From the IMG/VR virus record IMGVR_UViG_3300024294_000541, positions 1 to 34,521 of that record: a DNA stretch of 34,521 nt; one strand, written 5' to 3'. Made by a program: the position numbers and the translations under genes. This DNA comes from a virus. The notes under the pieces were generated by a model. The model was not told the origin of the DNA. It saw nothing but the letters and a program-made list of their open reading frames with translations, and did no database searches. Positions 1-8,852 of this stretch are shown here, piece after piece; the first letter of the stretch is position 1; every line of letters starts with the position of its first letter.

Positions 1-1
1 A

Positions 2-394
2 GTAAACAGTTTTGCACTTCCAGATTTGCGCGGACGATTTGCATTAGGTTTAGACAATATGGGAGGACAATCTGCAAACAGAGTTACCGATATTGCAGCA
101 GATGCAATAGGCGGAAATGCAGGAAGAGAAGCAAGTACAATTAACACAGATAATTTACCTGAACACGAGCACGATATGGAAGCGCCGTCAGGAACGCAAT
201 ATTATGGACTGCGAGTAGGCGCAGGCGAACCAGTTGATGAAGAAGCAATAACATTTACAATAGATCCAGGCACAGGAGGAACTCAAGCATTTCCTGCAAG
301 TGGCGGCGTAAAAACTACAGGGGACCTTAATCAACCAATAGAAACTATGAATCCATTTTTATCTGTAAACTACATAATATATACTGGAGAATAA
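2..394 (+). CDS. Tail-collar domain protein, C-terminal part (5' end outside window)
   Basis: The reading frame is open from base 2, so the gene starts before the window; a TTG at 26 is internal and is not the start. The visible protein opens with the phage tail-collar signature FALPDLRGRFALG, followed by an NLPEHEH stretch (the usual LPxHxH of collar proteins) and a closing MNPFLSVNYIIYTG, which matches the conserved end of the family. Such domains form short tail-fibre or collar tips that touch the host surface. The stop at 392-394 lies one base before the GTG start of the next fibre gene, so the two are co-transcribed. Family assignment is strong; the exact structural position (gp12-like or other) is inference because the N-terminal anchor is missing. 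Confidence 0.85.
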   Translation, partial: VNSFALPDLRGRFALGLDNMGGQSANRVTDIAADAIGGNAGREASTINTDNLPEHEHDMEAPSGTQYYGLRVGAGEPVDEEAITFTIDPGTGGTQAFPASGGVKTTGDLNQPIETMNPFLSVNYIIYTGE

Positions 395-395
395 A

Positions 396-2297
396 GTGAG
401 TTATCAACTAAACAAAACAGACGGAACGTTACTTACTGAATTAATAGATGGACAAATTGATAATTCGTCTACTAACCTTGTTTTAGTTGGCAGAAACTAC
501 TCAGGATACGGCGAAGCGTTTAATGAAAACTTTATTAAACTACTTGAAAATTTTGCTAACACTTCGGCTCCTACTAATCCGTTAGTAGGTCAACTATGGT
601 ATGACAAGTCAGACGAAAGATTAAAAATCTATGACGGCACAACATGGAAAGCCAGCGGCGGCCCTTATGTACAGAATACTAGACCGCAAATGGTCGCTGG
701 CGATTTATGGATTGATAATTTAAAAAATCAACTTTATGCATTTGATGGCAATGATTTAATTTTAGTTGGACCGCAATATACTGAATCACAAGATGTGAGT
801 GGATTTAAAATTGAAAGCATACTAGATACTCAATCTCGATCAAGAACACTGGCAAATTTATATATCGGCGGCGAACTAGTTGCTGTGTTAAGCGGATTAA
901 CATTTACGCCTGTTTATAGCCAAAGAATTTTAGGATTAGTAACAGATGATAATCCATCTGGAATAATAAATGAAGGCATAAATGTAATTAACGCTACTAA
1001 TTTTAGATTTTATGGTACTGCTAGTGGTGCTAATGCTCTTATTACAGGAGCTGGCGTTATAAGAACAGCTGATCAATTTTTGCCTTCGGACGCTAACGGA
1101 GTTACCGTCGGTACACTAACAATTCAAAACTCAGGTGGATTAACAGTCGGTCTATCACAAAACCATGTTCAAAAAGTTGTTGGTCCAAGATTTTATTTTG
1201 AAAATCAATTATTAGATAATGATATAAGTTTGCGTGTCAGAACTACGCCATCGGGTGCAGTTATTGTTGATGCATTGTACATAGATGCATCAACAGAACG
1301 TGTAGGCATTTTTACAAATACACCTCAGTATACTTTAGATGTAAACGGGGACTTAAGAGTAACTGGAGACTTAGTTGTTGAAGGCGACAGAGTTGCACTT
1401 GATGTACAAACTCTAAGAGTTGAAGATAAAATTATTGAAATTGGTGTATTAAACGATAGTACAGAACTTACTAATATACAAGCAGATGCATCTGGTATTA
1501 GCGTTAACAGTAGTGCAGGAAGTAAAGATATACTTTGGAAAAATGTTACAAATGCATTTACATCGAACGTAAACTTTGACTTACTTAATACTACATCAAG
1601 TTATAAGATTGGCGGAGTAGATAAACTTACTAATACAACAATCGATCCTAGTATTGTTACTGCAACTGGTATTACCAGAGTAGGTCAACTACAGAACTTA
1701 GAAGTACAAGGTACAATTACAATTAATAATACTGTACAAAGTGCTACTACACTTAATGTTATAGCAAACGGCGCAGATATTGACGGCAGAGGAATTTTAA
1801 TTACAGGTGCCGGCGACATACATGTTACAGATAACCAAAAAATAACAGGTTTAGCTAATCCTACCCAGAATCAAGATGCAGCTACAAAAATCTATGCAGA
1901 TACTCAAATCGCAATTGAACCAATTGTGTTTTCTATGGATATTACAGGTTTAGGCATAGGTGCAACATTATATTCTAACTTAATCACATATTTAAATGAC
2001 TTATATCCTGCTGCACTAGGAAATGCTGGTAAACCAGCTAAGATACATGCAACGTCTTATTCTGGTGCTACAGTTAGTGGTATTAATGTATCTGTTGCAG
2101 ATACTAATACAGAAGTTTTACAAAAATCATTTATAGAAGTTGATCTAGCCGGAGGCGGCACAGGTGCAGTTGTACAGGATATTGTAGCAAATGCTACTGC
2201 ATCTGGTAGTGCTACGCTTACACCATCTAGACAACTTATTACTTTTTCTTCAGATGGTGCTGCATGGAATTTTGTTAGTGACACTGCATATCCATAA
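396..2297 (+). CDS. Tail-fibre-like structural protein, 633 aa
   Basis: A virion adhesion protein of the kind common in marine T4-like phages. Residues about 1-129 form a module shared with the next gene: a GRNYxGYGE...NENF segment, then two WYD/WID strands with KIYDGTTW and LILVGPQ endings. The middle is rich in beta-strand, Gly, Thr and Asn. Around 318-370 there is a DLRVTGDLVVEGD stretch typical of fibre shafts. Near 485-500 the motif ITGLANPTQNQDAATK resembles the conserved fibre repeat before a C-terminal tip. The start is GTG at 396, chosen because GGAGA lies at 386-390 and the upstream gene stops at 394. There are no transmembrane segments or catalytic motifs. Function as a fibre is inferred from composition, repeats and neighbours. 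Confidence 0.8.
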   Translation: MSYQLNKTDGTLLTELIDGQIDNSSTNLVLVGRNYSGYGEAFNENFIKLLENFANTSAPTNPLVGQLWYDKSDERLKIYDGTTWKASGGPYVQNTRPQMVAGDLWIDNLKNQLYAFDGNDLILVGPQYTESQDVSGFKIESILDTQSRSRTLANLYIGGELVAVLSGLTFTPVYSQRILGLVTDDNPSGIINEGINVINATNFRFYGTASGANALITGAGVIRTADQFLPSDANGVTVGTLTIQNSGGLTVGLSQNHVQKVVGPRFYFENQLLDNDISLRVRTTPSGAVIVDALYIDASTERVGIFTNTPQYTLDVNGDLRVTGDLVVEGDRVALDVQTLRVEDKIIEIGVLNDSTELTNIQADASGISVNSSAGSKDILWKNVTNAFTSNVNFDLLNTTSSYKIGGVDKLTNTTIDPSIVTATGITRVGQLQNLEVQGTITINNTVQSATTLNVIANGADIDGRGILITGAGDIHVTDNQKITGLANPTQNQDAATKIYADTQIAIEPIVFSMDITGLGIGATLYSNLITYLNDLYPAALGNAGKPAKIHATSYSGATVSGINVSVADTNTEVLQKSFIEVDLAGGGTGAVVQDIVANATASGSATLTPSRQLITFSSDGAAWNFVSDTAYP

Positions 2298-2302
2298 AAA
2301 CG

Positions 2303-2316
2303 ATAAATATAAATAA
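2303..2316 (+). promoter_or_regulatory. Candidate T4-type late promoter (two overlapping octamers)
   Basis: TATAAATA at 2309-2316 is an exact match to the T4 late-promoter -10 element, and GATAAATA at 2303-2310 overlaps it with one mismatch. It lies in the 46-base gap before the fibre gene at 2344. A start site about six bases downstream would leave an RNA leader of roughly 20 bases that includes AGGGG at 2329-2333. Late promoters of this type need phage sigma factor gp55, which is not in the window. Confidence 0.6.
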
Positions 2317-2343
2317 GTATATTACTTAGGGGCTTGACAAAAA

Positions 2344-3828
2344 ATGGCGTATCAAATTGATAGATATAATAACACACTGTTAACAACAGTAGAAGACGGT
2401 ACAGTAGATCAAACAACTGATCTTAAATTTATCGGAAAAAATTATGCTGGTTACGGCGAAATACAAAATGAAAACTTTTTGTTTTTGCTAGAAAACTTTA
2501 GCGGAGCAAATCAACCAGCAAGACCAATAAGCGGTCAAGTTTGGTTTGACAGTGGTAACAGTAAATTAAAATTTTATGACGGAACACAATGGCGAACTAC
2601 CGGCGGCGCCGAAGTTGGTGCAGATGACCCTGCAGGACTTACAGAAGGTGACTTTTGGTGGGATAACACTAATGATCAGTTATATGTCTATAATGGCACT
2701 GCTTTTGTTTTAATTGGTCCACAAAACGCTGGCGAAGGCGTGACACAGATGCAAAGTCGTGAAGTACTAGATAGTGGCGGAGCAACTAGAAGCGTAATTG
2801 CAGCAACAGTAAATGACAACGTTGTATCTATAATTAGCTTTGACTATTTTGTGTTAAATGCAAGTGAAACATCTTTGAGTGATGCAGGATATAGCACTAT
2901 ATATAACGGTATTACTTTGCCAAATTATACAACAGCATCTTATACTCCATTTACAACACCGCGCCAAAGTTTTGGAGGAACTGCATTAGATTCAGATAGA
3001 TTGCAAGGATTAACGGCGAATCAATTTATACAAACGTCAAATCCTACATTTACTACTTCGGTATCATTTCCAGATCAAGGCATACAAATAGGAGACAGTC
3101 AAGACTTAAGAATATTTGTAGAAAATGGAACTGAAGCTGTTATTTCAAATATTACAGGTTTAAATAGTAAGATAAAATTTAAAGCAACAAATAGCAGTGG
3201 TGTAGAAACTCATATTGCAACACTTACTAGTACAGGGTTAAATCCATCTATAAATAATAATTATGATTTAGGTAGTGCATCGTTAACATGGAACGATATA
3301 TATGCAAGTAGTTTTGTTGGAGTTGCAACTAAAGCAGCGTCATTAAACGACGGATCAGGAAATTATAGAACAGCGTCTGTAGGAACAGCTAATAATACAA
3401 TTGCAGTTCGTGACGCTACGGGCAACATAGCAGCAAATTTATTCCAAGGTACTGCTACTCAAGCACGATATGCTGACTTAGCAGAAAAATATTCAACTAG
3501 TGGAGAACTTCAAGCAGGAACTGTAGTTTGCGTATGCGAGCATGAAGACCATGAAGTTGAAGAAACATCCAAAGGGCGCATAGCAATTGGAGTTGTGTCT
3601 ACTGATCCTGCATTTATGATGAATAGCGAAGCTGACGGCCAATACATCGGACTAAAAGGAAGACTGCCAGTACGAGTTGTAGGCACAGTTAAAAAAGGCC
3701 AATCAGTTTATGTAGACGATAACGGATGTGCAAGTACACTAATGAATGGAGGCAGCTTAGTAGGTATTGCTTTAGAATCTAGTGACGAGGCAGAAGAAAA
3801 ACTGATAGAATGTGTTCTCAAGGTATAA
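2344..3828 (+). CDS. Tail-fibre-like structural protein, 494 aa
   Basis: Paralogue of the preceding fibre gene over residues 1-129 (GKNYAGYGE, NENFLFLLENF, KFYDGTQW, FVLIGPQ at matching positions). The middle is a beta-rich shaft. From about residue 373 the protein carries the ADLAEKY...GTVV...GVVSTDPAFMMNS...LPVRVVGTVKKG block, the conserved C-terminal domain of many T4-like phage fibre proteins. The start ATG is preceded by AGGGG at 2329-2333 and by a late-promoter octamer. The next gene follows after nine bases. A TTGACA at 2335-2340 is not paired with a -10 box at the right distance. Role in host attachment is inferred from family and position. Confidence 0.8.
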   Translation: MAYQIDRYNNTLLTTVEDGTVDQTTDLKFIGKNYAGYGEIQNENFLFLLENFSGANQPARPISGQVWFDSGNSKLKFYDGTQWRTTGGAEVGADDPAGLTEGDFWWDNTNDQLYVYNGTAFVLIGPQNAGEGVTQMQSREVLDSGGATRSVIAATVNDNVVSIISFDYFVLNASETSLSDAGYSTIYNGITLPNYTTASYTPFTTPRQSFGGTALDSDRLQGLTANQFIQTSNPTFTTSVSFPDQGIQIGDSQDLRIFVENGTEAVISNITGLNSKIKFKATNSSGVETHIATLTSTGLNPSINNNYDLGSASLTWNDIYASSFVGVATKAASLNDGSGNYRTASVGTANNTIAVRDATGNIAANLFQGTATQARYADLAEKYSTSGELQAGTVVCVCEHEDHEVEETSKGRIAIGVVSTDPAFMMNSEADGQYIGLKGRLPVRVVGTVKKGQSVYVDDNGCASTLMNGGSLVGIALESSDEAEEKLIECVLKV

Positions 3829-3837
3829 AGGATTATC

Positions 3838-6800
3838 ATGCAAGAAGTTACCGCAGCAAGAATTAATAACCTACAATCTAGGATTGAACTAATTTTAGGT
3901 AATGGCTCCGGTACAACCGGTTATGGACAGATCATACAAAGTTCTCAAGTGTTACCGGGAGATTTAATTGATGCTGATAACTTAAATAATTTATACATAG
4001 ATATTGTAAAAGCTAGAATTCACCAAGTTGGTCCGAGTGACCCTAGTGTTACAGAAATTCAAACAGTTTTAGAAAATCAAAACGTAATTGCAGACGATAC
4101 TTCGTTTATTATTAATAATGACGGGATAGAAACTGAAGACCCACAAGGAACAAAAAAGGGTATTGCAGATTTTGAAACGTTGATGGGCAAGACTGAAACT
4201 GACAAAAATAATGTTCATCCTAGCCAAGCAAGCTCTCAGACAGCAGTTACTTCAACAAGAACGAGTAATTGGAATAGTTTAATATTTCATGAGTTTACTG
4301 TAACGTTTGGCAGTAGCGATGCTAGACGCCACTATTTTAATACAGGCGGCGAAATTAGAATTGACCCGACTAACGAAAATGCTAGCACTCCTAAAGGTTT
4401 AGATTGGGCAGCATTAACAAACGAAGTAGGAATAGTAAGATTTAACAGTTCTGCTACAACTGCTACTACTGGAAGTGGAACTAGCGTAGGTAATTTTACT
4501 TTAACTAGCGGATATCAAACTATATATACTAAAATTGGTGCAGGATCTTACAGTGGTGTGTATGCAGGGAATATTTTTATAATAAAAGCAAGAGCAGTAA
4601 GTGAAACCCAACTATCTTTTAGAGTTGAATTTAACGATGTTGCAGCTGACGGTAATGTAGATAATAATGTTGACGGAACTCTAAGAAGTTTAATTACGTT
4701 GTATAGAGCTACTGGAGACGTAACTGTTCCAGCACCGGGCGTATTTACAAATGTTGACCTAACAGGTCAAGCACCAACTGACGGCTCTTCATATGTATTG
4801 ACACCGAGTGTGTCTGCAGTTAACGAAGGATCGGCATTTACTGTTACATTAAGTACATTTAATGTTCCATCAGGAAGCACAGTACCGTATACCATTACAG
4901 GTGTAAGTGCTGCTGACCTAGTATCAGGCGAGTTAACAGGTAATTTTACAGTTAATAGCAATGGTATAGGAATAGCAACTTTTGCAGTCGTAGCAGATTC
5001 TGAATCAGAAGGAATAGAAACATTTGAAATTGCACTAGATAATAGTCTAGCACGAACATCTATTTTGATAAATGACAGCAGTGCAGCAGCAGGTGATGCA
5101 ACATACACAGTCACTCCGAGTTCAACAAGTATGAATGAAGGCGGCACAGTTAGTTTCATACTAACAACTACTAACGTAACAAACGGTACACAAGTACCAT
5201 TTACTATAACTGGAATTCAACGTGAAGACCTTTCAGACGGAACTTACACCTTAGATGATTGGTATAACGAATTTCAAAATTCATTGCTTGCGGGCCTAAC
5301 TAAAGAAGAAGCGATAGAAGGTTTTAATTTTATATATACGTATTATAATTCAAACAATGAATATCAAACACAAAATTATGGTACAAGATATGGACTGTTT
5401 AGACTGCCCGATGCAGCCGGAATAGCATATTGGACACCAAGATATATACGTCAGTATAATAGAAATGTATCCGCTTGGGAAAACGTATTCTGGAGTGCTG
5501 TAAATGATAGCGACAATCCTAGGTATGAAATACAGGCAAACGGAACTGAAACTGACTCCTCAAGATCACTTACACCTAACAAAACATACTTAATTGGTAC
5601 TGGAAGCGGATCAGGAGTATCATATACTTGGGACGACTGGTATGACGAGTTCCAGCCAGTGTTCAACTGGACTTCAACAAAAGAATCAGTACTAGCAGAT
5701 AAAGACTTTATACAAAACTTATTTGAAAGTAATGATGAATTTAATACATCTATAGGCACTAGATATGGCTTACATAGAAAAGGAAGAGCATACGGTATAG
5801 CATATTGGACAAATGCTATACAGGAAGGCGCTTCTCGAACAACAACAATAGATAACTTTTTCTACCAGGCTGGTCAAGAAACTGAGACCTTTGGCGGATT
5901 AAATGGCCTTGAAGCTTCTACAACACAAGATAAACCGTTCATAACTGCAGGCAACGGTGTTGTATATGATAGAGGCAATTTTGGAACAGTAGGAAATAGG
6001 GGTACTCCTGGAGGCACTCTATCAAACGAATTACAAGATGCATTTACAGTCTATGCTAATACAGCAATAAAGAATTACAACCCAGTAGCAGATGTAATTA
6101 CTGAAGGCCAAGAAGTAATGACGCTAACAATAGATAATACATCAATATCTGCAAGTATTACAATAAATGATACAAGTACCGACGGCGAAGAACCACCAAT
6201 TGAAATAGATCCTCCTACTATCACTAGCTGGTCATTTAATAGAAGTGTTGCATACTGGGGAGATCCTATTTTTGCAACATGGAATGTGGTAAATGCTGAC
6301 ACTGTTACTGTAACTCTAGGAGGACTAGGAGTATCACAGCTCGATACCTACGCTACGCTTAACGGAAGTAGTGATATAATAATATTTGAAGAAGCAGACG
6401 GAACAGGCAATGTTACTGCTACAATTACAGCATCTAATGCAGGCGGCAATGTTACTGCAACAGTAACTATACCAGTTAATGCACCAGAACCTACAATTAG
6501 TGCATTTTATCCAGAACCATTTGGCGATGTAGAAATAAACACACCAGTTAGACTAATTTATCAAGTTGCAAATGCATCTTCCGCAAGTATTGTAACCAAT
6601 TATGACGTGAATTATAGTGATTTAGCTCTACCAAGTGGGTCTACAGGTGCAACATCATTTACAATAGAAGATGTAGGAACAAAAACTGCTACTCTTACTA
6701 TACAAAATAGTCAAGGAACTACAGCAGCTCAAACAGTAAGTTTTGAAGTATTTGGATCAGTTGACCCTATTCCTCCAACTTGGTTGGTAGAACCTGAATG

Positions 6801-7068
6801 GTCAGGTATTGTAGGGACTGCCCTATTTGGATCAACAGGTAGAGGATTTATACAGGCAGAAGGTGATATTGACTCAGTAGAATACACGATTACAGGACCT
6901 TCAGGAACAGCAACAGATGTTGTAAATTATACTCCAGGGGCTTTCTATTTTACTCCTAATTATGGATTCACAGCAGAAGGAGACCACACTGTGACAATGA
7001 CGGTGACAGGGCCCGGTGGCTCGATTACCGGACAAGACACAATAACAGTGTTACCTGATCCATCTTAA
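3838..7068 (+). CDS. Large multi-domain tail-fibre/adhesin protein with Calx-beta-like and Ig-like domains, 1076 aa
   Basis: Residues 1-290 form an N-terminal domain shared with the gene at 7115 (HEFTVTFGS...FNTGGEIR...VGIVRF in one, HIFTVNFPN...FNAGGEIR...VGQIRI in the other). Residues about 318-413 form a Calx-beta-like domain (AVNEGSAFTVTLST...DSESEGIETFEI). A second one starts at 421 (MNEGGTVSFILTT) but is interrupted near 470 by two DUF4214-like cassettes (about 469-593 and 596-713) and resumes near 730 (FTVYAN...ITEGQEVMTLTIDN). Three Ig/PKD-like beta domains follow, roughly 790-880, 883-972 and 978-1074. The start ATG has AAAGG just upstream. No signal peptide is seen, as expected for a virion protein. 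It is likely a long fibre contacting host glycans; that role is inferred. Confidence 0.75.
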   Translation: MQEVTAARINNLQSRIELILGNGSGTTGYGQIIQSSQVLPGDLIDADNLNNLYIDIVKARIHQVGPSDPSVTEIQTVLENQNVIADDTSFIINNDGIETEDPQGTKKGIADFETLMGKTETDKNNVHPSQASSQTAVTSTRTSNWNSLIFHEFTVTFGSSDARRHYFNTGGEIRIDPTNENASTPKGLDWAALTNEVGIVRFNSSATTATTGSGTSVGNFTLTSGYQTIYTKIGAGSYSGVYAGNIFIIKARAVSETQLSFRVEFNDVAADGNVDNNVDGTLRSLITLYRATGDVTVPAPGVFTNVDLTGQAPTDGSSYVLTPSVSAVNEGSAFTVTLSTFNVPSGSTVPYTITGVSAADLVSGELTGNFTVNSNGIGIATFAVVADSESEGIETFEIALDNSLARTSILINDSSAAAGDATYTVTPSSTSMNEGGTVSFILTTTNVTNGTQVPFTITGIQREDLSDGTYTLDDWYNEFQNSLLAGLTKEEAIEGFNFIYTYYNSNNEYQTQNYGTRYGLFRLPDAAGIAYWTPRYIRQYNRNVSAWENVFWSAVNDSDNPRYEIQANGTETDSSRSLTPNKTYLIGTGSGSGVSYTWDDWYDEFQPVFNWTSTKESVLADKDFIQNLFESNDEFNTSIGTRYGLHRKGRAYGIAYWTNAIQEGASRTTTIDNFFYQAGQETETFGGLNGLEASTTQDKPFITAGNGVVYDRGNFGTVGNRGTPGGTLSNELQDAFTVYANTAIKNYNPVADVITEGQEVMTLTIDNTSISASITINDTSTDGEEPPIEIDPPTITSWSFNRSVAYWGDPIFATWNVVNADTVTVTLGGLGVSQLDTYATLNGSSDIIIFEEADGTGNVTATITASNAGGNVTATVTIPVNAPEPTISAFYPEPFGDVEINTPVRLIYQVANASSASIVTNYDVNYSDLALPSGSTGATSFTIEDVGTKTATLTIQNSQGTTAAQTVSFEVFGSVDPIPPTWLVEPEWSGIVGTALFGSTGRGFIQAEGDIDSVEYTITGPSGTATDVVNYTPGAFYFTPNYGFTAEGDHTVTMTVTGPGGSITGQDTITVLPDPS
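5242..5616 (+). repeat. DUF4214-like cassette, copy 1 (protein-level repeat)
   Basis: Residues about 469-593 of the 1076-aa fibre. Landmarks shared with the other two copies are LDDWYNEF at the start, GTRYGLFR, PDAAGIAYW and LTPNKT near the end. PDAAGIAYW is reminiscent of the DUF4214 family found in bacterial surface proteins. This is the most divergent of the three copies. The DUF4214 link comes from memory of the family pattern. Confidence 0.6.
5623..5976 (+). repeat. DUF4214-like cassette, copy 2 (protein-level repeat)
   Basis: Residues about 596-713 of the 1076-aa fibre. It carries WDDWYDEF, KDFIQNLFESND, GTRYGLHRKGRAYGIAYW and a closing VVYDRG. It is closer to copy 3 at 7202-7567 than to copy 1. 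The DNA is still recognisably similar: gggacgactggtatga is identical in copies 2 and 3. Confidence 0.65.
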
Positions 7069-7088
7069 AAAATGAATACGTAACAGGA

Positions 7089-7096
7089 AATAAATA
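7089..7096 (+). promoter_or_regulatory. Candidate late promoter AATAAATA
   Basis: One mismatch from the T4 late -10 octamer TATAAATA, in the 46-base gap before the gene at 7115. The predicted start site near 7103 would fall at the Shine-Dalgarno AAGGAG (7102-7107), giving a very short leader. That tight geometry lowers confidence. Confidence 0.4.
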
Positions 7097-7114
7097 GTAT
7101 TAAGGAGTAAAAGA

Positions 7115-8425
7115 TTGCCTAATATTGTTATTACAGCATCGCGATTTAACGATCTCTACGGAAGAGTACGTCAAATACTTGGTAATGCATCAGGTCCAAC
7201 ATATGACTGGGACGACTGGTATGATGAATTTAAATCAACCTACTGGGGTGGTGCCTCTAAGAGTAATGTACTAGCAGCTAAAGACTTTATATTAAATCTT
7301 TATGAGAGTAATGACTCTTTTAGCACAAGTCTCGGCACAAGATATGGACTATACAGAAAAGCAAGAGCTGTAGGCATAGCTTATTGGGTAAATGACATTG
7401 TTGCACTTGGATATAGTCAATCACAAACTTTATATAACTTCTTTTACGCCGCACAATTTTCAACAGTTGTACAGGTAGACGGTCTAACAGATGCTCAACG
7501 AGCCCTAACTCCTAGTAAAAGTCCTTTAGATTTTGGAAAAGGAACTGTAGTATCAGACAGGGGAGAAGCAGGGTACGGATACGGACAAACACTGTTAAGC
7601 TCTAGTGTTAATAATATAATAGACGTAGTTGATGATATCGAATATATTAAGTTATATAAGGATATAGTTCGTATAGATGCACATCAAAATGGATCGGGTA
7701 TAAGTATTGATCCGTATGTAGTAGGCGATTATGCAATAAATTTAGGATCAACTGATAAAGTAGAAGACGCATACATATCAAATTTAGAAACAAAAGTTGC
7801 AAGTTTAGACGCTAACAGATTCGATATAGACATTGTTAATCAGGCAGATATAGTTCCGTTGTTTGTACCTAGTGGACAATTTGTACTAGCATCTTCGAGA
7901 AGCTTACAATGGCGAACATCTATAAGTCATATTTTTACAGTAAATTTTCCAAACGAAGCATTAACAAATAGTTTCTTCAATGCTGGCGGCGAAATAAGAT
8001 CAGCTTTATCGCTATCATATACTGGTGGAGAATTAAAAACTAACAGATGGAAAAATTTAATGGCAGCTGTTGGTCAAATAAGAATAGGTTATAATAAAAC
8101 ACGCGATTCAAACGGAATTACATCTACAAAAGGTTATGCAGATCTAAGTACTACTTATACAAGGATCTATTCAAGTAATAGTGCTACTAGTTATTCAAAT
8201 AATCAAATAATTATTGATGCATTAATGGTCAATAATAGTACCATGCAAATAAAAATACAATGCCAAGATTTCCACGGCGAAACTATAGACGAATATGTTA
8301 AAGGAACAACATCTACTCAAATGTTCCTAGCTGTACCTAACGGTGAAATACTAATCAATGGCCAAACTTTAGATACAGTAGTATACAGCGACGTTATTAC
8401 AGGCACTACAATATCTAATCTATAA
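7115..8425 (+). CDS. Tail-fibre/adhesin protein with one DUF4214-like cassette, 436 aa
   Basis: Paralogue of the N-terminal domain of the 1076-aa fibre. The first 29 residues (ASRFNDLYGRVRQILGNASG) match its AARINNLQSRIELILGNGSG. The alignment then breaks for a cassette at residues 30-151 (WDDWYDEF, GTRYGLYRKARAVGIAYW, VVSDRG) and resumes at GYGYGQ, matching GYGQ in the paralogue. Later landmarks shared with it are HIFTVNF, FNAGGEIR and VGQIRI. There is no Calx-beta or Ig-like C-terminus, so it is a short version. The start is TTG, chosen because AAGGAG sits seven bases upstream and because the N-terminus then lines up with the paralogue. It is probably a fibre or baseplate-associated adhesin, by inference. 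Confidence 0.7.
   Translation: MPNIVITASRFNDLYGRVRQILGNASGPTYDWDDWYDEFKSTYWGGASKSNVLAAKDFILNLYESNDSFSTSLGTRYGLYRKARAVGIAYWVNDIVALGYSQSQTLYNFFYAAQFSTVVQVDGLTDAQRALTPSKSPLDFGKGTVVSDRGEAGYGYGQTLLSSSVNNIIDVVDDIEYIKLYKDIVRIDAHQNGSGISIDPYVVGDYAINLGSTDKVEDAYISNLETKVASLDANRFDIDIVNQADIVPLFVPSGQFVLASSRSLQWRTSISHIFTVNFPNEALTNSFFNAGGEIRSALSLSYTGGELKTNRWKNLMAAVGQIRIGYNKTRDSNGITSTKGYADLSTTYTRIYSSNSATSYSNNQIIIDALMVNNSTMQIKIQCQDFHGETIDEYVKGTTSTQMFLAVPNGEILINGQTLDTVVYSDVITGTTISNL
7202..7567 (+). repeat. DUF4214-like cassette, copy 3 (protein-level repeat)
   Basis: Residues 30-151 of the 436-aa fibre protein. It starts at YDWDDWYDEF and ends at VVSDRGEA, and it interrupts sequence that is continuous in the paralogue (SGTT-GYGQ). 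Shared landmarks with copy 2 are KDFI, ESND, GTRYGL, RKARAVGIAYW and a DRG end. Confidence 0.65.
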
Positions 8426-8437
8426 GCCAATCTTTCC

Positions 8438-8466
8438 TTGACAAACCAAAAAATCTGTTATATACT
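8438..8466 (+). promoter_or_regulatory. Sigma70-type (early) promoter
   Basis: TTGACA at 8438-8443 and TATACT at 8461-8466 are separated by exactly 17 bases, the optimal spacing. The -35 box is perfect and the -10 box has one mismatch from TATAAT. It lies in the longest gap of the window (8426-8495), and a start near 8473 gives a leader of about 23 bases carrying TAGGAGA before the ATG at 8496. It would allow the host RNA polymerase to transcribe the downstream gene chain early in infection. Confidence 0.85.
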
Positions 8467-8495
8467 ATAAGTTAACGTATAATAGGAGAATCTCT

Positions 8496-8852
8496 ATGGA
8501 CGAACGCTTGCAAAAAGCACTTGACTTTAGTAATTACATGGTTACATTCAATAACCAAAAAAGAGTTTTAAAAGAAAAATATAACCAAGAACTACTTTAC
8601 TATCATAGTGGAGCTCAGTTTACAGTAACACGAGAATTAATTAATTTTTGTTACACATTATTATCGACAGGAAATACCGAAATTATTCTTATTGATGATA
8701 ATAAATTTCCTGTACAAGTTACAGATCTCGAAGAGTTCCAGACAGAAATTCTTAATGTATACTTTAATGCATCAAACGATTATTACAATGAATTTGTTGC
8801 ATTGAAAACAAAACGATCAACAGAAAAGTTAGTAGATCAAATAAATGAGTAA
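8496..8852 (+). CDS. Conserved phage protein of unknown function, 118 aa
   Basis: A small, mostly helical, charged protein with a short beta segment in the middle (EIILIDDNKFPVQVTDLEEF, residues about 62-81). It is the first gene after the sigma70 promoter and has a clear AGGAG seven bases upstream of its ATG. I recall similar short proteins in marine T4-like phages, but no function is known to me and no catalytic or binding motif is visible. It has no signal peptide or membrane segment. It overlaps the next gene by eight bases. Its position suggests early expression; anything further would be a guess. Confidence 0.7.
   Translation: MDERLQKALDFSNYMVTFNNQKRVLKEKYNQELLYYHSGAQFTVTRELINFCYTLLSTGNTEIILIDDNKFPVQVTDLEEFQTEILNVYFNASNDYYNEFVALKTKRSTEKLVDQINE

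Noticed and set aside
2335-2363. TTGACA just before the fibre gene at 2344 as a sigma70 -35 box
   Set aside because: At 17 bases spacing the -10 position falls inside the coding sequence and reads attgat, a poor match; the late octamer upstream explains the gap better.
3249-3256. TATAAATA inside the fibre gene at 2344
   Set aside because: It is in mid-gene with no start codon and ribosome site downstream in a plausible place.
4767-5159. Minus-strand open frame of 130 codons inside the large fibre gene
   Set aside because: It is the reverse shadow of a Thr/Ser/Val-rich coding region with strong plus-strand domain evidence and has no ribosome site; the same holds for the other minus-strand frames between 2057 and 32368.
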